Source: Kryptolebias marmoratus
Taxonomy: Eukaryota > Chordata > Actinopteri > Cyprinodontiformes > Rivulidae
Reading direction: 5' to 3'
Length of the DNA stretch: 64,000 nucleotides
Assembly (NCBI RefSeq): GCF_001649575.2
Contig: NC_051431.1
Location: 1,061,258-1,125,257 of the forward strand
Shown: in pieces, positions 1 through 10,340 of the stretch
Position numbering within the stretch: the stretch's first letter is position 1
Layout: every line of letters starts with the position of its first letter
Position numbers and translations under genes: made by a program
The notes under the pieces: generated by a model
The model's input: only the letters and a program-made list of their open reading frames with translations
Told to the model about the DNA's origin: nothing
The model's database searches: none

Positions 1-150
1 CTCGCTGGAGGAGTTATGTATCCTCTCTAGCCCGAGAACACCTTGGGATACCCTAGAAGGAGTTGTAGTGTGGCTTGGGAGAAGAGTGTCTGGGTTTCTT
101 TCCTGTTGCCTTTACGACCCAACCAAAAATAAGCCACAGGCGATGGATAA
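1..150 (+). mobile_element. 3' end of a Rex3-like (RTE clade) LINE, truncated by the window edge
   Basis: The first 150 bases resemble the last reverse-transcriptase codons and short tail of the teleost retrotransposon Rex3. In the frame starting near base 5 it reads approximately RWRSYV..LARE, the degraded counterpart of the conserved RWRDYVSRLAWERLG. It continues through a GEREVW-like stretch and a 'gacccaacc...aataagc' end, and finishes with one GATG unit near 139-146. Rex3 is known for a very short 3'UTR made of GATG repeats. The copy is divergent and carries frame breaks. A better-known part of the same element lies at 42595-42768. Confidence 0.6.
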
Positions 151-660
151 ATTCTCAGTTGGACTGAGGTCTGGGCTTTTACTGGACCATTACTAGACAT
201 TTAACTAATTTTCCTTTTAACCAGTAGAATGTTGCTTGAGCAGTATGTTTAGAGTAATTGTCCTCCTGGAAGGTGAACCTCTGTCTCAGTTTCAAATCTC
301 TGGAAGAGTCCGACAAGTTTCTCTTAAGAACTTATCTGTATCTTGCTCCATATGTTTCCTTTAACTTTGACCAGTTTCCCAGTCCAAATTTGCCTCATAC
401 ATGGTGCCCTCAATGGCCTAAAAGTTTGAGTTTGGTCTCCTCTGACCATAGCACCTTCTTCCACATGTCTGGGGAGTCTCTAATATGCCCCTTGACAAAT
501 TCCAAACAGTCTGTCTTTTTTGTTTCTTTACATCATGTATTTTTCTATCACTCTTCCATGAAGCCCAACTCTGTACAGCCTCTAGTGGTCCTATGGACAG
601 ATCCTCTCACACTGGAAAAAGTGTAGCACAGAGTTGTTCATTCAAGCTAATAACTACCAT
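151..660 (-). mobile_element. Decayed DNA-transposon fragment (Tc1/mariner-like, antisense)
   Basis: This stretch follows, almost phrase by phrase, a class II element that is abundant in teleost genomes and read here on its antisense strand. Recognisable phrases include 'ggaaggtgaacctctgtctc', 'tctgaccatagcaccttctt', 'ccacatgtctggggagtc', 'cactcttccatgaagccca' and 'ggtcctatggacagatcctc'. The open frames that cross it (for example 258-626 on the plus strand) are chance frames in the antisense transposase region, not a host gene. Assignment to Tc1/mariner is from memory of the family. No terminal inverted repeats were identified and the 5' part looks deleted. Confidence 0.6.
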
Positions 661-779
661 TGAATACAATGTAAAATAATTGACTTGGTTGTGAAAGTCT
701 ATTTTTTTGCATTCTGAGGTGTCAATTTTGATTCAGACTGAATTAATAACACTTCTGAAGGGAAGAAAGCAAATATTTT

Positions 780-939
780 GGTTCCTCTCAAAACATGCTG
801 AAAGGAAATGATGTCATATTTTCAATCTGAGTCACGTGAGAAGAAGTTGGGGAGAAGTGCTTGGAGAGCTTCGTCCGTTTCGGCATGGGGAAGAAGGAAT
901 GATTAACGTCCGAGCACGTCATCAAAGAATAAACCTGCG
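780..939 (+). promoter_or_regulatory. Probable promoter and noncoding first exon of the two-gene unit
   Basis: An E-box 'cacgtg' lies near 833-838. A consensus splice donor (cctgcg|gtaagt) follows, with the exon ending at 939. Acceptors in good context follow at 1779-1780 (tttatttcag), 2164-2165 (tttttttag, just before the zinc-finger ORF) and 5478-5479 (gccacccag, just before the SAMD3-like ORF). No coding frame crosses these first exons, so they are most simply untranslated leaders. The transcription start is not determined. Between 940 and 2165 nothing else is recognised apart from a poly-G run near 1884-1893. Confidence 0.4.
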
Positions 940-2170
940 GTAAGTACTAAACTAAGCTGATGTAAACGTGTCTTAACAAGCCTACAATTGTATTAATGCA
1001 AAAGACTGAGTTAATGTCACCTGGTTAGCAAGCTGAAAGTCCCGCCTAAATGTGGGTATCCCAGTAAACGCTTTCTTTTTCGCTGGGTTAAATGTGGTGT
1101 AATTTCTGAACTTACACGTATTTCACGAGAAATATAACTATGTGTACATTGTTCGGTTGTAGCTGGAATTAATCAAGGTAGGCATAATTCGTTACCAATC
1201 AATAGCTTCCACCACGGTTAGCTCGGCTACACGGTGAACTTGACTAGCTTAACCCATGTAAAGCCATGTTAGCAATTAGTTAGTCTAGTGTGTTTATACC
1301 ACTATGATTGTAAAGTCCCAGTTTGTTAATGGTAGCGAGGCCCGTTGAAAATTAATGGTGTTTTGTGCATGCATTATACTTGTATGGTATGGTCGGTGAT
1401 GTTTCCCAGTGTTCGCCATGCTGGTTTGTCCAACTGTTAAAACGGTTTCACAGGATATGCTCTCGGTAAGCGAATCTCCTTGTTAAGCCTTAAACTTTTT
1501 GTTCGGCTCTACAACTGGTTTTCATGCATTTTGTTCACGACACTGCCCCATTTACTGTAGGTTAAGAACTTCATTTTCCGAATGCATTGTGTTTTCAGAG
1601 ATATGTCATGGCATGCTGGCAGGTATCTTATGAAGTGTGATTTCGCACGTGCCCATTGTTAAAATATCGTTGAGCCAGTAAAACTGTTGGGTTGCAACGT
1701 TCAGAAAAACCTAATGAATGTGGAGACAAGATTAAGTGGACCAAACGATTTAATTAATTAATTTATTTATTTTATTTCAGTCGAAGTGGTCTGCAAGATC
1801 AGTGTGGCAGGCAGAGTGCTTCAAAAAGTGAACATGCCAACTTCAACCAAGCTTACTCTATTAAAGCAAATCTCTAATGAAAGGGGGGGGGGGCAAGTAC
1901 AGTGTTGCATTTGCCTGCAGTCATTTTTACATTAGGGTGGCTCTGATTATAAGAGCGCAGTAGTAGCTATAATGATGTTGAATGAATGAATTTCTGTGTA
2001 TATCTTAGTTCATACAAAACATGCAGCTCATTGTTCTTTACTACCGCTAGACTCAACATTGTATTTAGATATATAGATTACCAGACTGTCATTAAAACTA
2101 AACAAACTAAGATTTCTGTTCATTGCATTTTCTAAATATTTACTGGTCTGCTTTCCTTTTTTTAGGTTGG

Positions 2171-4810
2171 ATGTGGAAATGCAAAGAATGCAGCAAGCAT
2201 TTTTCAAGAAGATCTGAGATACTGAAACACTTGAGAATTGACCATCGGTTTCACGGTAGGCGGCGTCCCTATCCATGCATCCACGCACAATGTCCCTGTT
2301 CGTCCAAGACATGGAATGGTCTTCAGAAACATCTCTCTAGAAATCATCCTTCTCTGGAGTCCCAACAAAGACACTCTTCTTTCAAGTGTTACATTTGTGG
2401 AAACAATCAGCTTTCTACTGAGCACGTTTTTTTCCAACATATCTATGAACATCTGAGAAAATATGAAGTAGTCCCATGTATGTTTGATGGTTGCTCATAC
2501 AAAACCAACATATACAGCAGTTTCCGGAGCCATAAATGGAGAAAACATCAGTCATGCACCATTAATGACTTTAAAAGTGGAATAGTTGTCACGTCACTCA
2601 TTTCCAATCCATCTGACTATGACTTGAATGAAGAAATAGAGCTAACCACTGAAGAGTCAAGAGATTTGGAAAAGGAAGTTGAACTGAAATTAGCTTCACT
2701 TTTACTTAAATTAGAACATACATATTTAGTCTCGGCTACAGCTGTAAATGAATTGCTTGAGGAGCTAGAACATCTCATTGGAGATGTCTCTGTGCCGGGT
2801 AGTATAGCAGCAATTAACCAGCATTTGGAAGATAATAATTGTCATGTGGAAGCATCTGTTGTTCAACAATTGGCCACTTTTCTTTGTTCTTCACACCCAA
2901 TTCATAAAGCAATAGGGAAACAAGGGCCATTGTCTACTAGTTGGAAGCGCAAGTCATATTATAAAAGAGAATTCTGTGTAGTGTCTCCCTTGGAATACAT
3001 TCTTGATAAAAGAAACCAAAAATCATTGCAGTATGTATCTGTGCTGAAAACATTGCAGCAAATTCTAAATTCAGATGTAATTCTGGCAAAAACTGTGCAT
3101 TTGAGAGAGAGATATCAGTCACCAGAGAGCGATCAAACAGTATATAGTTGTCCTTTTGATGGTGATTTTTTTCAGAAAAACACACTTCTGTCTGCAGACT
3201 GTGCCATTTCACTAAATCTTTATGTAGACGAGTACGAAATCTGCAACCCAATTGGGACATCACGGAGAAAACATAAAATCTGTGCCTTCTATTGGACTTT
3301 AGGCAATCTGATCCCTGGTTGTCAGTCTTCACTGTCATCAATTTACTTGGCTCTTCTAGTCAAAAGTGATGATTTGAAAGTGTATGGCTATGAGACTGTA
3401 CTCGAGCCACTCATAAGTGATTTAATTTCATTAGAAGAGCACGGTGTCTTTTTGCAGAAGTTAGGGAAATGTGTTAGGGGAACGATCCAGTGTGTGATAG
3501 CCGATAACCTTGGAGCACATGGTATCGCTGGGTTTGTTGAAAGCTTTTCAAGTGGTCACCTGTGTCGATTTTGTACAGCATCTAGATCAGAAATTCAAAC
3601 TAAAACTGTAGATAGTGGAGTGTTTACATTAAGAACAGAACAGATTCACTCAGAACACCTTAAAATCCTTGAACAAGATTCTCTAAGTAATTTCTGTGGT
3701 GTCAAGAAGAGATGTGTCCTCTCTGAGAAACTCAGTCATTTCAAAGTTACCACGGGTTTCCCCCCAGATGTTGTCCATGATTTATTTGAAGGAATCGTAC
3801 CGGCAGAGATTGCGCTTTGTCTTTCTGTTTTCACATCCAAGAAGTACTTTACTCTTGCATATTTAAATGAGTCCATACTAGCTTTCCCCTTTAAGTGGAC
3901 AGACAAAGTTAATTGTCCCCATCCAGTGCCATTGAACTTTGCATCTCGAAAGACAATAGGAGGCAATTCTCACGAAAACTGGAGTCTCTTAAGGTTTTTC
4001 TCATTCCTTGTCGGCCAAAAGGTACCTGTGGATGAACCAGCATGGAAAATATTGGGTGACTTAAAAGATCTAGTGGAGCTTATTGTCTCACCTGTCCATA
4101 CAGAGGAATCAATCGCGTATTTGAATTTCAAGATATCAGAGCACAGAGTTCGACTTCAAGAGGTTTTCCCAGACTACCGTCTACTGCCTAAGCATCATCT
4201 TTTGGAACATTATCCTCAGCTAATTCGTAAATTTGGACCATTAGTCTGTCTTTGGACTTTGAGATATGAAGCCAAGCACAGTTTTTTTAAAAGAGTTGTT
4301 CGTTATACAAGATCTTTAAAGAATGTTTTGCTGTCTTTGGCGGAGCGACACCAATTTCATATGGCACAGCAGATATTTATGTACCCTCAAAAACCTCTTC
4401 TGGAAGTGTCAACTGTCTCAACTCTTTCTGTTGATGTGTTAAAAGAAGATATTGCACAAGCTATACGGCTCAAGCACCCAACAATGGATAATGTGTGCCT
4501 GGCTAAAAGTGTCACTTTCAATGGATTCAACTACAGAAATGGAATGATACTTGCACATGGGTCTTTGGAAGGGATTCCAGAATTTACTGAGATCATCCAC
4601 ATGTTTATTCTGAAGGAGAGACTTTTTTTCATTGTTAAGAAACTGAGAGTGTGGCACTGGGAACACTTCAGGGCCTTCGAAGTTGAAGTGAGCCCTACCA
4701 ATGACATAATACTTGTGGAATCAGATGAACTGACTGATCCATATCCCCTGGTAGCTTACACTGTGGGAGGAGTGCGTTTCATTACCCTGAAAAGATATAT
4801 TCAAATTTAA
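2171..4810 (+). CDS. C2H2 zinc-finger / DDE-transposase-like protein, intact single-exon ORF
   Basis: This is an 879-aa ORF without stops or frameshifts. The chosen start is the ATG at 2171, six bases after the splice acceptor at 2164-2165; an ATG at 2123 would lie in the intron. Four C2H2-like zinc fingers occupy about residues 4-130 (CKEC...HLRIDH, CIHAQC...HLSRNH, CYIC...HIYEH, CMFDGC...HKWRKH). The rest resembles multicopy uncharacterised fish proteins that I associate with CACTA/En-Spm-type transposases. It has LYVDEYE (Asp353), IADNLGAHG (Asp445), a CRFC knuckle (465-468), PPDVVHDLFEGI (Asp537) and RYEAKHSFFKR (Glu700), spaced plausibly for a DDE triad. The transposase reading is inference. 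The sequence is AT-rich, unlike the GC-richer host genes further right. It could be an active or recently inserted transposon gene, or a domesticated one. Confidence 0.75.
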   Translation: MWKCKECSKHFSRRSEILKHLRIDHRFHGRRRPYPCIHAQCPCSSKTWNGLQKHLSRNHPSLESQQRHSSFKCYICGNNQLSTEHVFFQHIYEHLRKYEVVPCMFDGCSYKTNIYSSFRSHKWRKHQSCTINDFKSGIVVTSLISNPSDYDLNEEIELTTEESRDLEKEVELKLASLLLKLEHTYLVSATAVNELLEELEHLIGDVSVPGSIAAINQHLEDNNCHVEASVVQQLATFLCSSHPIHKAIGKQGPLSTSWKRKSYYKREFCVVSPLEYILDKRNQKSLQYVSVLKTLQQILNSDVILAKTVHLRERYQSPESDQTVYSCPFDGDFFQKNTLLSADCAISLNLYVDEYEICNPIGTSRRKHKICAFYWTLGNLIPGCQSSLSSIYLALLVKSDDLKVYGYETVLEPLISDLISLEEHGVFLQKLGKCVRGTIQCVIADNLGAHGIAGFVESFSSGHLCRFCTASRSEIQTKTVDSGVFTLRTEQIHSEHLKILEQDSLSNFCGVKKRCVLSEKLSHFKVTTGFPPDVVHDLFEGIVPAEIALCLSVFTSKKYFTLAYLNESILAFPFKWTDKVNCPHPVPLNFASRKTIGGNSHENWSLLRFFSFLVGQKVPVDEPAWKILGDLKDLVELIVSPVHTEESIAYLNFKISEHRVRLQEVFPDYRLLPKHHLLEHYPQLIRKFGPLVCLWTLRYEAKHSFFKRVVRYTRSLKNVLLSLAERHQFHMAQQIFMYPQKPLLEVSTVSTLSVDVLKEDIAQAIRLKHPTMDNVCLAKSVTFNGFNYRNGMILAHGSLEGIPEFTEIIHMFILKERLFFIVKKLRVWHWEHFRAFEVEVSPTNDIILVESDELTDPYPLVAYTVGGVRFITLKRYIQI

Positions 4811-5479
4811 GGTATGCATAATATTTTTCTCTTTTTTAACATTTAAGATCTGCATATTCATGAAATCATTCTATTTTAATGTAATTCATTCTACTTATCA
4901 CTTTTCAAAATCTGCACTAAACTGACACTGTACTAACTTAAAGGTAGAGTATGCATGGTGGGCAGAATGGGTATTGCAACTATGCAGCCCATTGCAACTG
5001 TGCTGAATATTTCTAATGGGATATTTTCCAGAATATTTACTTAGTATTAACCTTGTATTTACTAGGTGACAAAAATGCCTACTTGAAATTTGAAATGAAT
5101 ATTTAGAATGGCATGGTGGTGGTAATTATTTGTGAAAAAGGTAACATTTGTCAATGGGCAGCATGTTTTAAGGAAATTAACTTCTAAAAGAATTACATGA
5201 CCTGCCTCTAATGTGGCATGGATAAACCGTGTGACTAGACTAACCTTGAGGGGCTGACATACTGTGACAATGGACTAACAGACAGGGGCACTTGTACTGA
5301 TATAAAAGGGGTGCATACGCATTGTTTTATATTAGATTAACTTAAAGGGGCACTGATGCACCTTACTTATTACAACTCAAAGCTTTCATCTCATCTGTAT
5401 GTTGACACAAGGTGGTTGTGAATGTGAATTAATAATTTCTCTTTCCTTCTGTCTTTCGTTTTATTCTCCTGCCACCCAG
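4811..5479 (+). other. Spacer between the two ORFs, intronic for the downstream gene
   Basis: This region of about 670 bases has no ORF and no AATAAA signal that I can find downstream of the zinc-finger ORF. It ends in a pyrimidine-rich tract and the acceptor gccacccag. The simplest reading is that this DNA is intron or shared 3' sequence of a longer transcript rather than an independent promoter region, but that is inference. Confidence 0.4.
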
Positions 5480-5555
5480 GTTTTGACTCCAGCTTCCTGA
5501 ACATCACTGACTGTCAGGGCATCTACATCAACAACTCGAGATCCAACTTTGCAAT

Positions 5556-7882
5556 ATGGCGACTCCCGTCCGACTCCTCATCTTGTTGGGTGACGAAAGC
5601 GCTGAGAGGATGGAATTATCAAGGGTGCCGGACACAGTTGAGGAGCTCATTGAACAGGTCAAAAATGTATGCAAACTTTCTGGAGACATCAGGCTGCAGT
5701 ACAAGGATGATGACTTTGGTGGAACATTTGTTAACTTGAGCGCAACGTCCATGATCAAAGACCTTACTACAATCAAGATCATACAAGCTGCTCCTGATAT
5801 TGTTCTGAGTTTCATTGAAAGTGTCCCATCTGATCTGAGTGACTTAGACACAAGCCTTTCCTCACGAAACACTGATACAGATGACACGGTCATACTCAGC
5901 CACAGCTCTGACAGTGAGGGACTGAGAAAAGAGCCGGGGCCAAAGGAATTCATCATCCCGCCTTTCTCCCTCGAAACAGAAGGTCAACTTCAGCGAGGGA
6001 ATTCAGAATATGCACAGAACCAAACCAGACTGACACCTTCATCAAAAATGCTGTCCGACATACTGGAAAGATTGGCAGAGAAGATTTTTTCCTACAAGGC
6101 GTACCCCACTGATGCAGACCTGAGTGATGTTGCAGAGGCTCTGACAGGGAAACATCCCTGCCTGAGACAACCAGACTCCTTCAATGAGAGTTATGGATGG
6201 AAACTGAAGCTCAAGAGCAAGATGAGCAACTACCGCACTCAGCTGAGGTCACATGGACTTTCGTCTGAGCTCATGGTGAACACACTGAAATCCAAATCAC
6301 GAGAAGATGCTACTCCCTTCCCAGCAAAGAATGTGAAAAAGGCGAGAAGAGGTGAGACCAATTACTATCCTCAACCCAGCGGAGACAGTCCAGAAAACCT
6401 TGAGAAAGAAAGAGCATCTCTTCTGACTGAAATAAAGATAAGAAACAATGAGAGAACCATACGGGAGAAGATGGCCAGGACTTTTCAGTTCAGGAGGCAA
6501 GAGATTGTGGATCAGAAGCCAACCATCGATAACCTCATGGAAAGATGGCCAGCTTTATTTCAGATGGAAGAGGTACACTTTTTACAACTTTTTGTATACT
6601 TAAGCCCATAGATGAGAAAATGTTTTGTTTTTTTATTTTCTTTATTTCACATTATTCTTAAATTTTAAGTGTATTTCGCAATGTTTTCTTGTGTGCAGGT
6701 TGATGCAGAGTTTCTGCGGGTTACTGCAGTTCCCCTCCTGACCAGATTTATGGCGCACCTGGACAAGCACTCCCCGCAGCTGCTGAAGATCTTCAGAAAG
6801 AAAGGAGGGATCACTAAAGCAAAAACTGCCACGATCCTTGAGTTTCTTGACCAGGTATGATGTGCAGTATATAATTAGCCACTAACGACAGCCCTCAATC
6901 CTTCTACATGAAGAGGATGTGCAGATGATGTGCAATTGATGTACATGGCATTGTTATTGTGTGCCAAGTTTTGCACCATATTCACTATCAACCATTTAAA
7001 AACAGAAAAACATGTGCCACCTATGAGTACATTAATTTGTAGTAGCGCATAGAAAATAATTTCTGCACCTGTCACTGCACCTGTCACTATAGGAACCCAA
7101 ACAGGAGCCATCCAGTCTGTCTTCATATTTAAAGAGGGACTACTAGTGACCTCTGGCAGATGTACTAGAATGGCTTTACATTTTCACTGCTTTCAATTAG
7201 TCTGCCATGGATTCAGTATTGACCAGGCACACACTGTAAAAGCACTGTTTATGGTAGAGCTGGGAATTAAGTTGCTAGACTAGTGTACACATCGCATAAT
7301 AACCATTTTGATTGTCCCTAAAGGGTGCTGATGCAGATTTCAGAAGGGAGTGTATCCTCAAAGCTCTCATCATCTACCTGGGAGAACGTGTTGAGGACCT
7401 TATAAAGGAATACATGGTATGTCCAGATATTTTCTGTCACAATGATGATTCAACTTTATTCATCACGGGAGACCACCTATGCCATTATACAGTATATAGT
7501 GATTAATGAGGTGTGCCAGACTGCAGTTGTTCAGTTGCATATTTCGTATATTTTGCCTCAGGTCTCCCAGAAAGATCAAGCCGAGCAGGAGCTGGAGAGG
7601 ACCATCATGGCAGTCTTCGTCTTCAGAGAGAATTCAAGCCTTCTACAGCAGCCCCAAGACGTTGGGATTGTCATTGATGGTGTGGAAGTCCTCAATGAGT
7701 TGCCTTCTCTTGCAGCTGGAGTGGCAATGCTCTTTGGACTTTGCTATGCTCTTAACATGGAGTATCCACAGGGTTTCAGGTTCACCTTTGAGGCCCTTCA
7801 GAAGATCCTGATGGAGCTTGGTTCCAACAAGATGACTTCCAAGATTCGCAAACTCAGTGGTGAACTCAAAACTGCACAGTAG
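5556..7882 (+). CDS. SAMD3-like protein with N-terminal PB1-like domain (5 coding exons)
   Basis: Coding exons are 5556-6572, 6699-6854, 7324-7416 and 7562-7882, all joined in phase 0 with GT-AG borders, giving 528 aa. The first exon probably begins at 5480 with a short leader. Residues about 3-75 look like a PB1 domain, with an acidic OPCA-type loop (QYKDDDFGGTFVNL). The middle is charged and probably disordered, with basic KKARR. The C-terminal half (MERWPALFQMEEVDAEF, RECILKALIIYLGE, DVGIVIDGVEVLNELP, AMLFGLCYALNMEYP) matches fish proteins annotated 'sterile alpha motif domain-containing protein 3-like'. I see no SAM domain here. Function is unknown. It lies 745 bp downstream of the zinc-finger/transposase-like ORF on the same strand, and a shared promoter is possible. 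I count four coding exons plus the leader part of the first; an extra upstream noncoding exon is possible. Confidence 0.8.
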
Positions 7883-8220
7883 TGTATATTTGTGTGTGCT
7901 TAATGTGTGCATGTAGTTGCCACTGGCATCTATTTAAGAGGTAGACCACCTCACAGCACTTTGTTATACAGGCTCACGGGGTCACTTTCATGGAGTGCTT
8001 TTGTTGGAATTTTAGTTCTTTGATGATGTTTAGAGATGCAACATTCCTTCAAGTTCAGATGTGTTTGAACAGTACAACAACAGTGAATGCTTTCTGTCCA
8101 TTTAATTTTGCTTGATAAGCCATATTGTCTTTATTTCATTGCTCTGATGTAGAGCAACAATGACATGTTTATATTTGTTTGTCTGAACATGCAACTTTTT
8201 TTGTCCTTTTTTACTTGAGG

Positions 8221-8226
8221 AATAAA
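8221..8226 (+). terminator. Poly(A) signal AATAAA of the SAMD3-like transcript
   Basis: A canonical AATAAA lies 339 bases after the stop at 7882, followed within 40 bases by a GT-rich stretch (gctggagtgtgttaagtgtg). It is the first clear signal downstream of both ORFs of the unit. Confidence 0.5.
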
Positions 8227-8640
8227 TGGCTTAGAAAAAAACTGTTGCTGGAGTGTGTTAAGTGTGATGTGAGTGATGCAAATTGTTTATGAAACCAAGT
8301 TTATGAAATATAAAAAAAAAGACTTTCATGGTGCCAATGAATTAATTAATGCAAGGTATATATATTTGATGGGTTCAATTTCAATATATTAGTTTGGTTC
8401 CAAAACTAAAATGTAAATAATTTAACTTGGATAAAGGTGAAGAATTAATATTGGGTCAAGTAAAGTAATATGGTTTGAGTCAATATTAAATAGTCATGTT
8501 GTACCAAACCACTTTATTTAGATTCTGTGAAGTCAAATATATTAGATGCAACAAATGGACATCAATTTTTTTAATTTAAGCTGGGCCACACTTTTTCCAG
8601 TGCAGCTTTTAGAGCCAAACTTTCAGTTCCAAGTGTAAAT
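8227..8640. other. AT-rich flank, no gene recognised
   Basis: AT-rich DNA with several short related phrases (gggttcaattt, ggttccaaaact, gggtcaagtaaa, gtttgagtcaat) between 8370 and 8490. These might be subterminal repeats of a transposon end. A tract near 8312-8332 is weakly inverse-complementary to one near 691-711. I could not define terminal inverted repeats or a target-site duplication. Confidence 0.25.
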
Positions 8641-8660
8641 TGATGATTTCCACCCACCTG

Positions 8661-8873
8661 AAGGTCCAGGCCAGCAGGATAAGCGGGACTGTGACGAATA
8701 AAAGAGTGATCACCCGCCTCTTCTTCAGAATAAACGACATCATCATCATTATCACGGTCAGTACTGCTGTGATGTCCCGATGTCTGTCCGGGTTGATTTC
8801 GAAGTGATTTCTTCTGATCTGAGCCCTGGGCCCCGAGCGGAAGGGGGGCCCCGAGGACGGTGCCGGTGTTCAT
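8661..8873 (-). CDS. Possible orphan coding exon on the minus strand, unrecognised
   Basis: An open minus-strand frame from an ATG at 8873 begins MNTGTVLGAPLPLG and continues with a very acidic patch (DNDDDVVYSEEE). It reaches a good splice donor (GACCTTCAG|GTGGGT) at about 8661. The stretch is clearly more GC-rich than its surroundings. The frame stays open upstream of the ATG with a hydrophobic AITVILIVI, so an alternative start or upstream exon could give a signal peptide. No stop occurs before the donor, and after it the frame runs into intron-like DNA to 8571. No partner exon was found in the window and I do not recognise the protein. It may equally be chance. Confidence 0.25.
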
Positions 8874-9399
8874 AATAACAATAAGAATAACTGTGATGGC
8901 GGACAATGTATGAGAATTAACCAGTAAAGCACATTATACAGCCTCACAACTCGATCCCCCTGAAAGCCCCCTCCATGGCACAGCTGAAGGAATAAATGCA
9001 ACGAGCATCTGAAACACTGGGAGCTGGGAAATGACCGTCGTCCTCGCACTCCCCCCTTTAATCAAAAGGGCCCCGTGACAGCGACACCGCAGCGACAGGT
9101 GAACTGAAAAACTGAAGGAAACATGTCCTCAATAATGTTTCAAGACAAGTCGACAAGTCTCAGCCGTCTGTCACAAATATTATCAAACTGTTTATTGGTG
9201 CTGCTGCATCCGGAGAAAGGATCATCCATGTCAGAGATGTGTCTGCATTTGAACAAAATAAAGTTTGCAAACCTCATGAAGTTTAACAAAAATCAAGCTT
9301 CACAGTTGTTGAATATTATTCTTTAGGTTTGTTTTGGACCTCGTAGTTTATGGTTGCTCTTTTAGATGAAGAGCTAAGATTCTTAGCTGAACATTCTGA

Positions 9400-9905
9400 A
9401 CAAGAGAATTGTTCAGGTGTTCTTAGGCATTGTTCTGCTGTTTCCAGGGTTTTTTGCTTTTTATTGATAGTTCTGCTGTTTTAATGTCTTTCCAGGTGTT
9501 CTTAAGTATTTTTCTGCTGTTTTTAAGGGTTGTTAAGGTGTTTTTAAGAATTGTTCTGCTGTTTTAAGGGTTTGTTCTGAAGTTTTACTGGTTTGTTCTG
9601 CTGTTTTAATGTCTTTTCAGGTGTTTTTAAGTTTTTTTTCCTGCTGTCTTAAGGATTTGTTTTAAGGTGTTAGGATTTGTTTTGTTGTTTTGGGGTTCTG
9701 TTCTGCTTTTTGGGATGTTTTCAAGGTTCTTTCAGCTATTTTTCAGGATTCTTGTGCTGTTTCAACGATTGTTCTGCAATTTTAAGGATCATTCTGCTAT
9801 TTTTAAGGATTGTTCTGTTATTTTTAAGGATTTCTCTGTTATTTTTAAGGATTTCTCTGTTATTTTTAAGCATTGTTCTGCAGTTTTAAGGGTTTGTTCC
9901 GCCTA
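9400..9905. repeat. Degenerate T-rich tandem repeat, with a 21-bp unit at its right end
   Basis: About 500 bases consist of variants of 'gttctgctgttttaagg(g)tt'. From about 9779 to 9890 the array tightens to a 21-bp unit (tgttatttttaaggatttctc) with four to five copies. Open frames across it translate into a 7-residue hydrophobic repeat, which is a by-product of the 21-bp period and not a protein gene. Confidence 0.75.
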
Positions 9906-10340
9906 GTTTCAGCTTCTTCAGCAGTTTTCAGTCAAATCATTCAGCAAAAAAGCATTCACACTGCATTTTCGCAGGAAATGCAATTTCTCTAGTTTTTCTC
10001 TCTTTTCCTTAAATTGTTTATTGATCAAGGTGTGATCAAAAGGGAGGAATATGATGGAAAAAAAAATTACACTGGTGAGCTCTTTTCTGTGCTGACACAG
10101 ACGTCACCAGGGTTTGGTTTCTCCTTTTATTATGACCTGAATGCCTCTCACTGCTGTTTATCTTTGATAACTTGTAGTAAACTTTATTGTCTGTTAGATA
10201 AACATGAGGTTATGTAAAGGCCAGCCGTATATGATGGGGTCCAACACACAACCTCGGTTCACGAAGCTTCATGGCCGAGAACAAAAACTGTTCTGTGTTA
10301 CACCTTTATGGCTGCCAATAAACAATATTCAGACGACCTT

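Noticed and set aside
258..626. 122-aa plus-strand open frame
   Set aside because: Lies in the antisense strand of a decayed DNA transposon; no splice sites or domain.
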